A program made the position numbers and the translations under genes. Under the pieces are notes generated by a model that made no database searches, was not told the origin of the DNA, and saw only the letters and a program-made list of their open reading frames with translations. Below are positions 1 to 13,000 of a stretch of DNA of 64,000 bases, one piece after another. The first letter of the stretch is position 1, and each line of letters begins with the position of its first letter. Source of the stretch: Diadema setosum (taxonomy: Eukaryota > Echinodermata > Echinoidea > Diadematoida > Diadematidae); NCBI RefSeq assembly GCF_964275005.1, contig NC_092698.1, positions 31,365,162 to 31,429,161 on the forward strand, written 5' to 3'.

Positions 1-425
1 TCGTAGAAGTCTGCCATTGCGCCATCGTGCTGTGTAAACGTTGAGAAGGACCTTGCTTCATGGTTTGCGGCAAGCCTACCAATGCGTATTTATTTATTCG
101 ATATTGCCTGGTAGTAGTTTGTGCACAGAAATATTTATTTGCAATTCCATTAAGCCAGATTGGAATCTGATATACCTGTGCTCAAAACAAAAGAAGTAAT
201 CTTATCTGTCTTTATGTGCTGGAGTGAGAAAATCAATAATTGAGGTAGGCATTTATTGCCTGCTGTTATTTGGTTAGTTTCAAAGTATATGTCAGATTTA
301 TTTGTGTTTTTTTTTTTCCTCTCTCCCCCCCCCCCTTTTTTTTTTTCTAAGAATGTGGAGAATTTGATTCAGGTCATAATCAGTCGAATATGTGATTTAT
401 GATTACTCTGTGTGCGTAGGTGAGT

Positions 426-429
<4 letters not shown>

Positions 430-462
<33 letters not shown>
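430..462. repeat. TG microsatellite
   Basis: About 16 uninterrupted GT units followed by further TG-rich sequence. Confidence 0.95.
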
Positions 463-464
<2 letters not shown>

Positions 465-3290
465 AGGATACCTGTGCATGTAATGTAATGTTTATGTGTG
501 TTTGTGTGTGAGAGAGAGAGCTTTTGTATGCATGGGTGTGTTTGGATAGGTGGGTGGTTGTACGGCCCAACATATATCAGATCGTTGTGATAATCAAAGG
601 TATCTACTAAATGTCACTTGCATCGTGTAGCGTCACTTGAAGAAGGCAAATCCAAGAATACCTAATATTTGCACACCTTTCGTATACAGTAGGCTTCACA
701 GCTGTGACACGAAGTCACACGTAGTACAAGTTTAGTGGGTGGGGGCTATTTTTGAAAGTCTGTTGGGATGTACCAGCAGCATATAAGCTGTGAGACACTG
801 CTTTGCTGTTTGTTAAACTAATACGTTTGATGTGTATGCCACAAACTTGGACAATGCTCTACTACAGAGCCTTACGTGCAGAGATGGCAGACGGAGCCAA
901 ATAAAAGCACTCTTGTAGGTACTTGTTCTATTCAGTGGCCTTTCATCAGATGTGGGTTAGTCTTTCATTATTTCTGTGTCTCTCTAAAAATAAAACCCGG
1001 CAGAAAGATACAATGAAGACATTTAAAAGAAACTTGTTGGCATCTCCATTTTGTAGCTTCCTTTTGTCCTTTCTCTTCCTGTCAACATTGAAAAAAAAAA
1101 TAGAAACAAACAAAAAAATCAGATATCTTTATTCTCATATAAGAGAAATATAAATAGTACTTTGTGAGTAGTAAGAGCCATCTGTGATATGGCGATTTAG
1201 TGAATTTGACTTGACAATAATGATGCTTAAACATTGGACCAAGTATTCCTTGTAATATACTGCACATATCATGTGAGATATACAGAATTGTGTCTTGTGT
1301 AGCTAAGTCGAATAGAGGTGAAGTTTTTTTTTTTTTTTTTTTTTTCTGTGCATGAATGTTTGGATGCATCGTTTTAGATTCATGTGACTGTTTTTCGGTG
1401 GGTTAAAAAAAAAAAAAAAAAAAAGAGAGAAGAAAGATGTAACTAGTGTTGTGGAGAATAAAATGCCAGTGATGTGCACTTTGTAAAGAATTGTTCAAAG
1501 GCAGTTCGGTACAATGTACATTCTCTGTCAGACTGTGTTTGACCTCATGAAAGATACTATTATTGTTTACTTGTATAAGGGCATTGAACTTCCCCCGAAG
1601 TCGTAGATTCAAAAATTCAGAGGATCTGATTAGTGAGCAAGAAATCTAGTACAGGAATGACCAATTGGTCAGGAGCTGGTTCACAGTGGAAAACTTTGTG
1701 CAGATGGAGAACTGTTTGAATTGTCTTTTTGTTTTAAGGAAGAAAGAAACGAATAAAGAGAAGGAATATTTTGGAAAAGATGCTCAATTGTAATGTAAGA
1801 GATTGTAGTAAAAATCTCTCTAGTTTTTGGTGTGCATACAACAACTTTTGTGGCATAGATAACTTTTAAGTTGTGCAATTCTAGCCAATTGGAGGCCTCT
1901 TTCAATAAGCTGATAGTAAAAAAAAAATCAACAACAGGCCTTTAACATGTACGATACAGTGTTTACTATGAAGAGCATAAATCTTCATCTATTCTTGATG
2001 TCTTCGTGAATGATGTACCATCTTTGTACAGAATGTCGTGTAAGTTAAATGGAAAGAAAAATGTAAGTTATTTTTTTCTCTTCTGTAGATGTGGATATGA
2101 CAAAGTGGCAACCAGGATCTCTTTGCAGTGGTCCAACCATGAGAAAAATGATGTAATCATGCAGAGTGTATCATCATGTCTTTACACCTTTTAATTTGCT
2201 GCAAAAACAGATGATAATAATGTCACTTAATTTGTATACACAAATGCCACTTAGCTTTGACAGATATCTTTCTTGTTCTGGATCTAGAGCAACAGCACTC
2301 TATGTTAGTATCTGAAGAACAGCATCACTTTGCTCCCTCTCTCTGAACGTTTTTCTGAACTTTTACCTCCGGTTTTGGAAGTTGTGCTTTTGGACTCGCA
2401 AGACTCGAGAGTAGACGGGAGAAAAAGAAAAGTTACCTTGGTAGCACATACAGCAGATACGGTGGACAGGCATGTGTAATACAGAGAGACCGGGAGCTGA
2501 AATTTCTGCCAAAATTTATTATATTGGGGCAAGCTTGGCTTCCACTGTTCTGTCACTTCATTTTGGTTTGAAGTTAACCAAGTACACAACTTCTTTCCAC
2601 CACTTCTAGTTCACTTGGAAACCCAGTTTACACTGAAAGTGTGACTGAAGTAGTCACCACAGGATTTCAGAGCTTACCTCACAATTTCAGAATTCAAACA
2701 GTAATAACTGGTTATGAGAACAGTTGTACCATGTCCATATATCTTGCATCCATTTGCTTTTGCCATAAGAATTGAGCAGAGTATCTGTTTATAAAATCAG
2801 TGGAACAGCAAGAAAAAACATCTTTCCAAACAAATTACTCTGTAAACAGAAGCTTTTGTTGTACAGTCATGAAGAGCCTTGAATGAGTCTATTTTGTTTG
2901 TAGTTCATACATTGCCTGTATTTTTCATTGTCCGTGTCATAGGTGCAAGCAATGTCTACAGATTGCATTATTTTGTTGTTTGTCTTTGATGTCATTTTTT
3001 TTTCTTCTCCTTCTCCATTGATGTTCATGTACAGTATGAGTGGTAGTTGTTGTCGTCTAGAAACTTGTGAACAGTTTTTGTAGTTGAAAAGGAAAAAAAA
3101 AAAATCATTGAATAAAAGTGTCTTGTGAAAAAAAAAATAATAAAATGTTAGACTGAGACCAAAAACTAATGAGATGACTCTCCTTTGATTCTTCAATTTT
3201 TTCCATCAGTGTAACAGTTAGGATGTGTCTGATTTGGAATGTGATGGTGAAAATACGGAGTTCCATTCCTTCTCTTGATCTTACTGATTT

Positions 3291-3453
3291 GGGTCCCATT
3301 TCATAAAATATTGCTTTGATAGCAACTCTTGCTGGAATGGTAATTGTCATGGTATTGACAAAAATCAAGCTTCTTGATTGGCTGTTGCTATGAGAAGTTG
3401 CCACTCTAGCTTGAGTTGCTATCCCAACATCTGGTATGAAATGATTGGGGCCC
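3291..3453. mobile_element. Palindromic MITE, GGGxCCCATTTCATA family, copy 1
   Basis: Ends are inverted copies (GGGTCCCATTTCATAAAA and ATGAAATGATTGGGGCCC), with internal AGCAACTCTTGCTGGAATGG shared with the copy at 35098-35263. No coding capacity. Confidence 0.75.
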
Positions 3454-4201
3454 TGTAGTTTGCATTGCATGTTAGAAGGAATTGGAGAATCTTGTCCAAA
3501 TCATGATCAGGAACAAATAACATAGAAACATGTCATTTTTACATTTCATATTCCAACTGATTGTAAGCTGAAAGAGTTCAAAATCTTGCCGCCCAAAAAT
3601 GTTGCGATACACAAAGTTAGGCAGCAATCACAAGTATTTGAGCTTGATTTATGGCTTTATTGTCCTCATATACATGTAAAATTGCATAAAATGCCTGGGG
3701 CACGACTCTATTCAATTTACAGGTGCACACAAATACACAATAATTGGAACAAGAACATACATGTATATGAATCAAGTTCCACTTTCACAAGAATTTTTCT
3801 TGGTAATGATATCACTTTATGCAAATAATCTTTATCTACCCAAGAAGAGATTTGAGCAATGACAGTAAGACCAAAATACTTCAGAGACCAATGTAACACT
3901 TGAACAGATACAAATTTCAGCAAAAGTGACTGGGCTCTCACAGATGATAATAGTAAAATCAAACACATAGTGACTGAAAATAGTACTTGCATGGTATGAA
4001 ACTTTAGAGAAATGTGTATGATGACAGCCAAAAAATAAAGGACGAGTTATTTTCTCAGAGTGAAATGGATGGTGCGATAACTCATAATTCTTGGTATGAC
4101 ATAAGTTTACAATTGACATTTGAAGAAAAAAAAGGCAAACACCAAGCAATGTCTCATCGGCATATCGCAATTTGTTATTATAGTGATCTTTCTTTGTAAG
4201 T

Positions 4202-4510
4202 TCATGGACCTTTTGACCTTTGACCTTGTCTGACTTCACCAATATTCAAACTTGACCAGCATCTTCAGGTGACGTAGCAGTCGCGTGAATTTTTTTTTTG
4301 TCAAATGTAGCTCGAAGCTGTGGAAAGCTATTGAGAGCACACAATAGAGTGCTTAATCAGAGAAAGTTCATTGACATTTTGACCTTTGACCTTGCCAAAC
4401 TTCATCAATATTCAACTTAACTGGCATTTTCAGATTATATACCAGTGGTGTGATTTTGATGGTCATAGTTAAAAGCTGTGGAAAGTTTGAGTACGCCAAA
4501 TTGTTGAGGA
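4202..4510. repeat. Two-unit tandem repeat, 166-bp period
   Basis: The block TTTTGACCTTTGACCTTG, then an ACTTCAxCAATATTCAA segment and AAGCTGTGGAAAG recur about 166 bp apart. TGACCTTTGACCT begins at 4214 and at 4380. Units have diverged. Confidence 0.7.
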
Positions 4511-6841
4511 CGACACCTCTACTGCCGATGATGGAATAGTAACGCCCCATGTCTTGCTTCTGCTACGTGGTCAAGACAAAAAAAAAAAAAAGGTTCTTGA
4601 AGCAATGTCCAGCTTGAATAGCCTGCTGCAAGAATGTCATATCATACATTGTACTTATCACAATATGTGAAAAATGGTTGGTTTGATTTCAGAAGCATCA
4701 CCATTATAAAGTCATAATGGCAGAGAACAGGAATACATTCTTCCAACTCATCTGAATAAAGCACATCACACGCTTAGCGTGATGCATTCTGGCATACATC
4801 ATTGTTATCTAGGGGGTAACTTTCTCCCCTTGCTTTTTTTCTCTCTCTTGCCCTCTCGCCCTCTCGCCCTCTCACTCTCTTTCTATCACACGTTTGAGGC
4901 GAACATTTCATGAAAAGTGATTCAACCAATCATTCATAAAATGATTGTCGCCACAAGTTATCCCTTTAGGCAATCATGAAGGCATAACCTGAGCAGATTG
5001 TATGCACAATGATGATAAAGTACCAGAAAATTGATCATGTCAGTTGAAGATGCAAACTTCTACTGAAAACAAAAATAAACACAAGTTAACGAATGCAAGA
5101 GACTGGAACAGACTGAAACACTACACATAGCATAAAGAATGGATGAATGGATGACCAACTTTACAAATAATTGTATAACCCACAACACTTCTACACTATA
5201 CCACCTTCCCCAAGAAAAAACAAACAAACAAAAATGAAATAAAATATTTTTTAATTTCCCCCCCTGTTTTTTTTCCACATGGCTGGAATGAGAGAAAAGT
5301 GATGGGGCATAATACTGTAGATCAGGTACAACAAATGCTTGATCTTAAGAGTTGACCACAAATATTTGTAGATGCAACCATATTTCATAATATCTCATCA
5401 GCAAGACCTGAAATGATTCCTCTATTCTCGTGGCAAGTAATATAAGGCGTGGAATGGTCTCAAATTCATACAGAGAAAACCTTGCTTCTTTTCTGCTCTC
5501 ACATTTCAAGACACACTTGTGTACACCTTGGTAATATCTTATGAGACTTATGAGAAACTTTCCCCTCGTAACACACTTATGAGAGACTTTGTGAAATGAG
5601 CTTTACTTCTCTTCGAAAGTCTCTCATAGCTATGAGTGCCTTTGGTCATTCTGCACTTTTATTCGCAAAGCCAAGATTCACAAAATTGAAATGCATGCGA
5701 AAGTTGTCTACACTGTAAGCACTGAATGCAAGTGGCAATTTAAACAAATTTCATGCTTTACAGTGTGATGTGGAAAACCACCAAAACGTTATATCCGTAT
5801 CTGCTGGTACCACAATGACCCTACCCTAAAAATCTAGTTAAAATCCCTTCTTAACTTTTTCAGGCACATTTCTTTCAAACAAACTAAGAAACAAACAATT
5901 AGCACTCCTATATTTTATCTTGAAATACAGTTCACCACACAACTACTTTAAGGTGATGTCACTTGTAATTTGTAAGACAACAGCGATTAATTCATAAAAA
6001 TGAATGAATCAAATCACATCTGCATGTGTCAGAAATAGCTACAGGATTCTGGTTACGAGTATAATTCAACACTTGAATGATCTTGTTAGTAACCATGGGC
6101 AAAACAAATTGCCTTTGGGCAGAAATCAAAATGAAAACATCATCATTAAATGTGCAAACAAAGAGAATGAAGTTTCACAGAAGGGCGAAGCAAAATGGAC
6201 AATATCTGCATTTTCTCCTATTTGAGAGGGTGGCTAGCATAATCAGGCAACAGAAAACACAAACAACTCTATGTCTGAAGAATCTGTAGCACATTTCACA
6301 GGTTTACAGTTGGCTTTTGTCTGAGATTTTGATGCTCATAATTGTCCAGTTTTATCTTATGGTTGAAACATTTAATAAATTCCACAAGTCTCTAGAGATA
6401 TGAACGGACTCAAAATCTGTTTTCTCATTTCTGGCAAACATACTCACAGTCAACACAATACATAGTGTAGATACGAATCCAATGAATTTCTGTCTGCTGG
6501 TATCATCATGACTGATTCTCCTCAGACCAAGAGGATGATGACTTGCTCTTTAATGGGTCTCTTCATAGGCACTGTCATTTATGTTGCACATCATGATTAA
6601 GAGAAAGACATACATTGAATTACACTGCAATTGAGCACTTCATCCCATTCTGTAAGCCAACCCAAGAACCCAAGCACGAGCATAACTGAAATCATGACAT
6701 ATGTGTGAATTTTTCTTTCTCGTGCTTTAGCACAACACTACTTTTTTCTCGTCTTCTCGGGATAGACTTTTGGCAAATCATGTGAAGATGATACGCTCGT
6801 TAACTGGATGTGGCCGTCATGACGAAAGCCTGTAGATGCAG

Positions 6842-7054
6842 TCAGGGGCGCCGGCGGCCCCGCCTGTGTCTGGCCAAGAAGCGAAGGACCCAGTGGACGA
6901 TGACCGGCCAGACCAATAGGATGACTACAGTCCTGACGGGCAGGGTGGGGAATGGCCACCACCAGGGAGCTCTAGGCTTGGGCGTGGTCCTGGGGTGTAG
7001 ACCACCTGCTGATAAGGGGGACCCTTCAGTCATGTACGCCTGCTGAGTCTCCAT
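6842..7054 (-). CDS. ACBD5: ACBD5 coding exon 10 (membrane anchor and stop)
   Basis: Encodes WWWPFPTLPV, a single hydrophobic span and the basic tail RHRRGRRRP before TGA. This matches the C-terminal tail anchor of ACBD4/5, the part that in the family is targeted to peroxisomes through PEX19. Confidence 0.94.
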   Translation of the reverse strand: METQQAYMTEGSPLSAGGLHPRTTPKPRAPWWWPFPTLPVRTVVILLVWPVIVHWVLRFLARHRRGRRRP

Positions 7055-10000
7055 CTAGCAAACAGGGAGAAGGAAGTTGGAAACAAATTTTGCTCTGCTT
7101 TGATTTTGCTCTGCATGTCACGCACGTAACTCTCCAACTATAGGGTGCATAGGACCATTGGTGATGTTGCTGTTTTCACATTTCTTTGTATGCTTTTAAC
7201 ATCACAGTTATCACTTGGGAGCTCTCATAAATAAAGGCTAATGATGTTGACAATTCATGGTTTGTCACGGAAGGCCAGTGAAAGTCAGCAAATAATATTA
7301 ACCCCGTACCAATGTCCTACGAGAGAAGAAGAAAAAGAAGAAGCAGAAGAGGCAAAAGGGGAATGAAGAGATATGAAGAAAAAAAAAAGATGGTAAAGGC
7401 AACAGAATTACATGTACGTTGACTCTCATGACATTTCCTAGGTTCTCCCTCTCCAGACAGACACCAAAGGGGGTGATTGTCTCACCTGATGCCTAGAAAT
7501 GGCGATGGTCTCTAGTGTGTTCAGCCTCACCAGCACACTGTTCATATCTCGCTGTAACCTCTCTAGGGACACGGTGATCTGTTCCACTACGGGGTCAGGG
7601 ATGGGGGCACCAGGGTTACTGCCATGTCCACCACCTGGTAGTCTGCCCCCCTCCCGCCCTCCTAAGGCCCTATCCACTCCAGTGTCGGAGTGGTTCAGGT
7701 GTCTCGCCGCTCGGCTGTGGCTTGCAGATAGATTTCCTGTCATAAACAACAAAGCATATTACGTGTACCATTTTGTCAGTTTGAAACCAACAATGTAATG
7801 TTGTACAATGCAAGCTCCTTTCTTGTTTCTAAATCTGTAAAACTATGTCTTTCATGACTTGTTGATTACTATCCAACCTTGAAGAATTTAGCCACAGGAA
7901 TGTGACAGTAATTTATAACAATCCCATCATGACAAATTGTACAGAGGTCTTATTAATGAATTTTGTTTCTCTTTGATGGTAGGTTTATTCTTGCAGCTAA
8001 ACTTCACATAACACATGTAATTCACACCATAGTACAAAACATGGTTTTGATACCTGCAGAAATTTATTAACAGTTCAATTCCAAGGCATGCATAGTGCAT
8101 ATAATCTCTTTGCTAGCTGTTTAGTATTCTCCTATTTCTCCAACATTTAAAAAAGCAAACTTAAGTGCAAGGATGGTTCTAGTGATGACAGAAACTTTGA
8201 AAACACTGCTATTTCTCTTTTCCCTTTTTTTTAATGACAATTATCCACAAAATAGCAATATCAATACTGTATGAGGAACATGCATCAAGTGTATGCACAT
8301 AAAATTACAGAGCTTGTTAACAGGTTTTGTCTTGAAAGCCAATAACAGCGATATGGATAGGCGGGGCAACACATTTATGAAAGGGTTTTGAATGTATGGT
8401 TGCTTTGTTACCTGGCTTATAAAATCCCTTCAGTTGTATGGAAACAGAAATTTTAATTACAATCAGCATTTGCATGATTGGTAAAGTCACCACGAGCATT
8501 ATAGTCTTTATTATTACAAGTGTTAAATCAAAATGGGAAGCCTAGCAAAAAATTTTCATGTGGGTTCCCCAAACGAGAGCACAGGTTTGATAAAGAGATG
8601 CCCATACAGACATTCACTATATAATTGTCTTACCCCTGGATGAGTTGTGTCCCGCCTGGCCCTGAGATTGCCTGCTACCCCCTGGACTCTGCCCCTTGGA
8701 CCCTTCAGACACGTCGCCGCCCCCTCGGAGGGACGGTCTTGAGGTGTGGGTGGGACTGCTGGTGTGAGGCACTATCACTGCATCAACATTATCTGAGACA
8801 CAAACACACATATTTCATATTTTAATTCTATATCTCTCTCTCTAAAAAATAAAGTGAACTGGCAATTGCCTGAAAAAAAGAAAATCAAAACACAAGAGCA
8901 CTTCACAGATACTAGCAAATTTATAGTACATTTATTTCAGTTAGACTATAGTCATTCAACAGCCTATAGAAATACAAGTATTACTATCATTATTACAACA
9001 TCATTACAAAATCTAATACATATATACAAGTTGACAAATTACATTCTGATCCCCTAAACAGCTAAAAAGTTCCTATGACTGGGTAGCTGCTAAAGATCAT
9101 CAGTTCCTAAAATGTTAGACAAGCTTGCTCAACTCTTGTAAGAGCTACGCAGAAAGAATACAGTGGACTCCCATAATAACGAAGTCCTTGGGACTGGCAG
9201 TTTTCTTTCGTTATATCGAAATTTTGTTACAGCCAAACAAATAAACAATAGAAATACATAGAGTGGATAATGTTGCGGCCTGAATTTTTACTTCGTTGTA
9301 ACCCGAATTTCGTCATAACCGTGATAGCGGGAGTGCACTGTACAATCGGTGCTTCTCAGGACTTATCACACGCCGACACTACACACTCGATCTCTTCATG
9401 CATGCATGGACATACACATGTGTACCTCACCATGCAAAGTCACACATTTGAATGACACATATGACATGCTTACTGTGCACAACTGCTTCAGTAACTAGGG
9501 CGTTGTCACCATTGAATGGCGTTGATAGAGTTTGGTGCGTGGATTCAGTCTCTTCCTCACTGATTGGATGCATGTGTGATGCCCCAGATATGTGGTCTAC
9601 TTTGATCTGCAAGATAAGTTTTAAAAGGAAGGAAAACAATTTGATGATGGAGCTAAACAAAACACCAAGTGAATCAATCTGGTATAAATCATAGATCATT
9701 TAACCCAATAACAATATTTTTGATATGCATGCATGTACATGGTTTCATTTTTCTTTCTGTTATCAGATAAATATGCACTCTGCACAAACAAATTCAATCA
9801 CCTGTCTCACCTGCAAATATAAATTTGTATACAACAGACAAGAGAGGAAATTTATTCACAGAATTTTAAAAGGCCATCCTGTCTTTGCTTGCTTTCATGA
9901 AATTAAACTCCAAGATAACAACACATGCATCATAGGAGTAGTACCTTACCCCTTTGCTGATTATAGTTTATATGTTGATGATGGCATATGGTTCATGATA

Positions 10001-13000
10001 CACATGCTATTACATATCCATGGACAAAATTTATCATCAAGTGCGCTGTCTCAATTCATGTGAAAACGCAAGAGTCAGCAACAGGTGTAAACAGCTCACT
10101 GCTAATTTGTCATTTGCATGCAGTTTTCAGGTATGTTTTGTTTTGCTGTTTAAGCAACGAAACGAAATAATGGACTATTGAAAGACCAAGATATCATGGA
10201 ATAAGCCTTCTCACATGATAGAATAAACAAGATATGTGTAGCTGTTTATTTGGTCATAAGGAATATACCAAGCCACGAGTGATAAGTATCAGGTGGAATT
10301 CCTTCTCAAAGGAACTCACTTTATCAATAAGTGGTTCATCGACAGAGTCACAGAACTCGTCCCCATCCGATTCACTCTCGCTGCCTGAAGCCAAGTGTTC
10401 TCTCCCGGCCTCCAGTTGGCTTTTAGAAATCAGGATCGGGTGGCTCAGCTCCACTGCATCTGAAATGGAAGGGACACACCCACTTAGGTTAATCTAACAT
10501 TCTCTGATTCTTCTTTTTTTTTACTTGCCAAAAGACCACAGCTTCCCTTCATTTATACTATTACTTTAATCAAGTTGATGGTGACAGAGTACCCAATGAC
10601 TGTGGAAAGTCATGCCACAGTCAGCTCTTGATGAGTCAAAGAACTTGATTTCTGTTTTATTCATCCTAACAAATTTCAGCTTTTTGAATTACAGATGATA
10701 TCAACAAAAATCAACTTAAATGGAACGAAATGTTTGTCTCATGTCATGTTGCTTGAATTTGACATTGACTAAACCCAGTTGCTCTCCTCCTTTTCATAAT
10801 AAATAAAAAGCCAATCATTTACTTGTTACAAAACACTTTTTGGATAATAGCTCTTCTTTAATTTGTTATTTGAATAGCACAGCAGTTGGGATAGCACTTA
10901 TAGCACGGAAGAATTTGTCACTGCTGGAAAAAAAGGGACTCACTGGTGAATTTCTTAATCTTCATGTGACTTGCTTTATGCATGAGGAGTTTCAAGCCGT
11001 TATATGAATTTTGTCAAGAAAAAAAAAAAAAACCATGGAATTTCTGGCTCATGTGTGCAAAGCAAAATGGCTCAATATTGTTTATGAAAATCTGAGTAAC
11101 AAAAAGTCTAGAAGGAAACTCCTCTCCTGTTGGAAAAAAACCTTCAAGATAAATACACCCTTTAACTTTGGCATTTCTTTATGAAAATTTGTGAAGGTTT
11201 GTTTCAAGTACTACTCAACAAGGGCTTGCACAGCACATGTTGAATTCTGCTGGCAGGTACTACCAACTTGAGCATTAATCATGAACATATGGCAGTTTTC
11301 AATCACGTTGTCTATTTGGCCATGTCTCGTGAACAGACTTGCTCCAACTGGCTTGATGAGTGTTTCACAGATTAAATCAAGACAGCAACGTAGTCATGCT
11401 TTGGGAAAACATTCTGTTTTTCAGACCTATCTAGCTTTTAGAGATTTTTGTTACCATGGAAATGTAATGGGTACGGTTGAAGAGAAAATGCCAAGCTTTG
11501 CTTCAGTGTAAATTGTAAGACAAATCTGTGATTGTTTTTCTTTCTAATTATTGAAGGAGCATGACTTTTACACACAAAACAGTGACAGAAACTTAGAATT
11601 TACTCGCAAATCTTATGATAGGGAACATTGCTTGAGAGTCAATCGCCACACAAAATACAAGCTACATGCAGCAGGAATGGAACTGTGAGAAATGCTTTCA
11701 TTGTACTGTGGCATTTGGCAATTTATTGATTGGTTTGGGGGGGGGGGGGGGGAGGTTGTGCCTTTGAGCTGAATATGCGAACATGGCACATGAAGTGTTA
11801 ATCGTTGTCCATGCTTATACCTGACTGACATCAATAGGTTGACAAGCAAGGGTGGAGTCACATTGGAATTCATCATCCACCCTACAAGAATTCAATAAAA
11901 GTTTGTGTGATTGGATGTGATGCGTGATGTAAACTCCATCTTCTTACCCTCTTCATTTCGCGCAGTTTCTATCATGACAAGACTGTCATCCCTTCCCTCT
12001 GAGCCAACACCAGATTCTTCGGCTTGGTCATCCGTTCTGTCCATCTCTCCGTTTCTCACCTCCTCTTCCTCTTCCTTCCCCTCCTCGTTCCCTGTCTCTC
12101 CATCTACATGCTGAGTGTTGTCATGGAGACCGTTGGGAAGCTCAAGATGACCATTCTGCTCCCCGTTCATGACTCCATCATAATGATCACCTGCAGGGAT
12201 TGGAGTTGTGTTGCACAAGCAATACTGACAGGTTACTGAACTACAAATACAATCATAGTGGCTTCGTGATTTACTTGTACCATTCAAAATATGCATGAAA
12301 CAAAAAGCAATGAATGAATTAAAAATGTCACTTATTCCTAATCCAATAAAGCATCTGGATATGTTAGCAGAGGTCACCAAACACTACACATTCCAGCTGC
12401 TTGACTTAATCCTAGTGGGTTTATGGGACTTCAGTCGATCTAATGCAATTAAGGTCATGACCATGGAAAAGCCCTCTGGTTTGCCTTGAGGCCCTCTTAA
12501 AAAATAGAATGTTATTGATGGCCCTTCTTGCACTTCTTATTCGTGCTGACTAAACACAACATGGCCTTGTCCTTAAAAAATCTCAATTTAAACCCTGAGG
12601 ATACACCAAGAAAGCTTTGGACTTAATTTCAACATTTTTCCATCACTGAAAATAGAACTTGCTTGTACAAATTGTCACCTTGTAAAATATCAACAGAATG
12701 GCAGCTTATGGTACATGTACAAATGTAATTGTGTATTTGAAATCAAGGTTAGAAGAGTCATTTGATCAGTCAGTATTAGACTGTGAGCTCTGTATTCTGG
12801 TTGCATACTCAAGAGAACAGAAGAAAAGAAAAGATAAAAGATAAATGAGCTATAAACTGCAATTCACATGACCTACCATGATCACTGACTCCATTTTCCC
12901 TCATCTTGACTTTGCCATTAGCATAGTTGGTGACCTTTGCACTCTTTGGAGTAGAGGTCGCCATCTCCTCTTCTTTTGCAGCATCCTCCACAGACACAAA

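Larger units (their letters stand above)
1..6841. other. Intergenic region downstream of ACBD5
   Basis: No coding exon is supported. It contains a TG microsatellite near 430-460, several A and T runs, a palindromic MITE at 3291-3453 and a two-unit tandem repeat near 4200-4510. The part nearest 6841 must include the ACBD5 3' UTR; a minus-strand AATAAA near 5658 is one candidate signal. The leftmost 900 bases could be the 3' UTR of a plus-strand neighbour (AATAAA near 899), without proof. Confidence 0.5.

Noticed and set aside
1-43. Short open frame ending in TGA at the left edge, possibly the last codons of a plus-strand gene
   Set aside because: Only 13 codons, with no recognisable sequence and no splice context; it cannot be told from chance.
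11821-11881. Possible extra ACBD5 exon of 61 nt with good acceptor and donor
   Set aside because: Its length shifts the frame: including it leads to a stop in the next exon, while exons 5 and 6 join perfectly without it. It could be a rare poison exon, but nothing here supports that.
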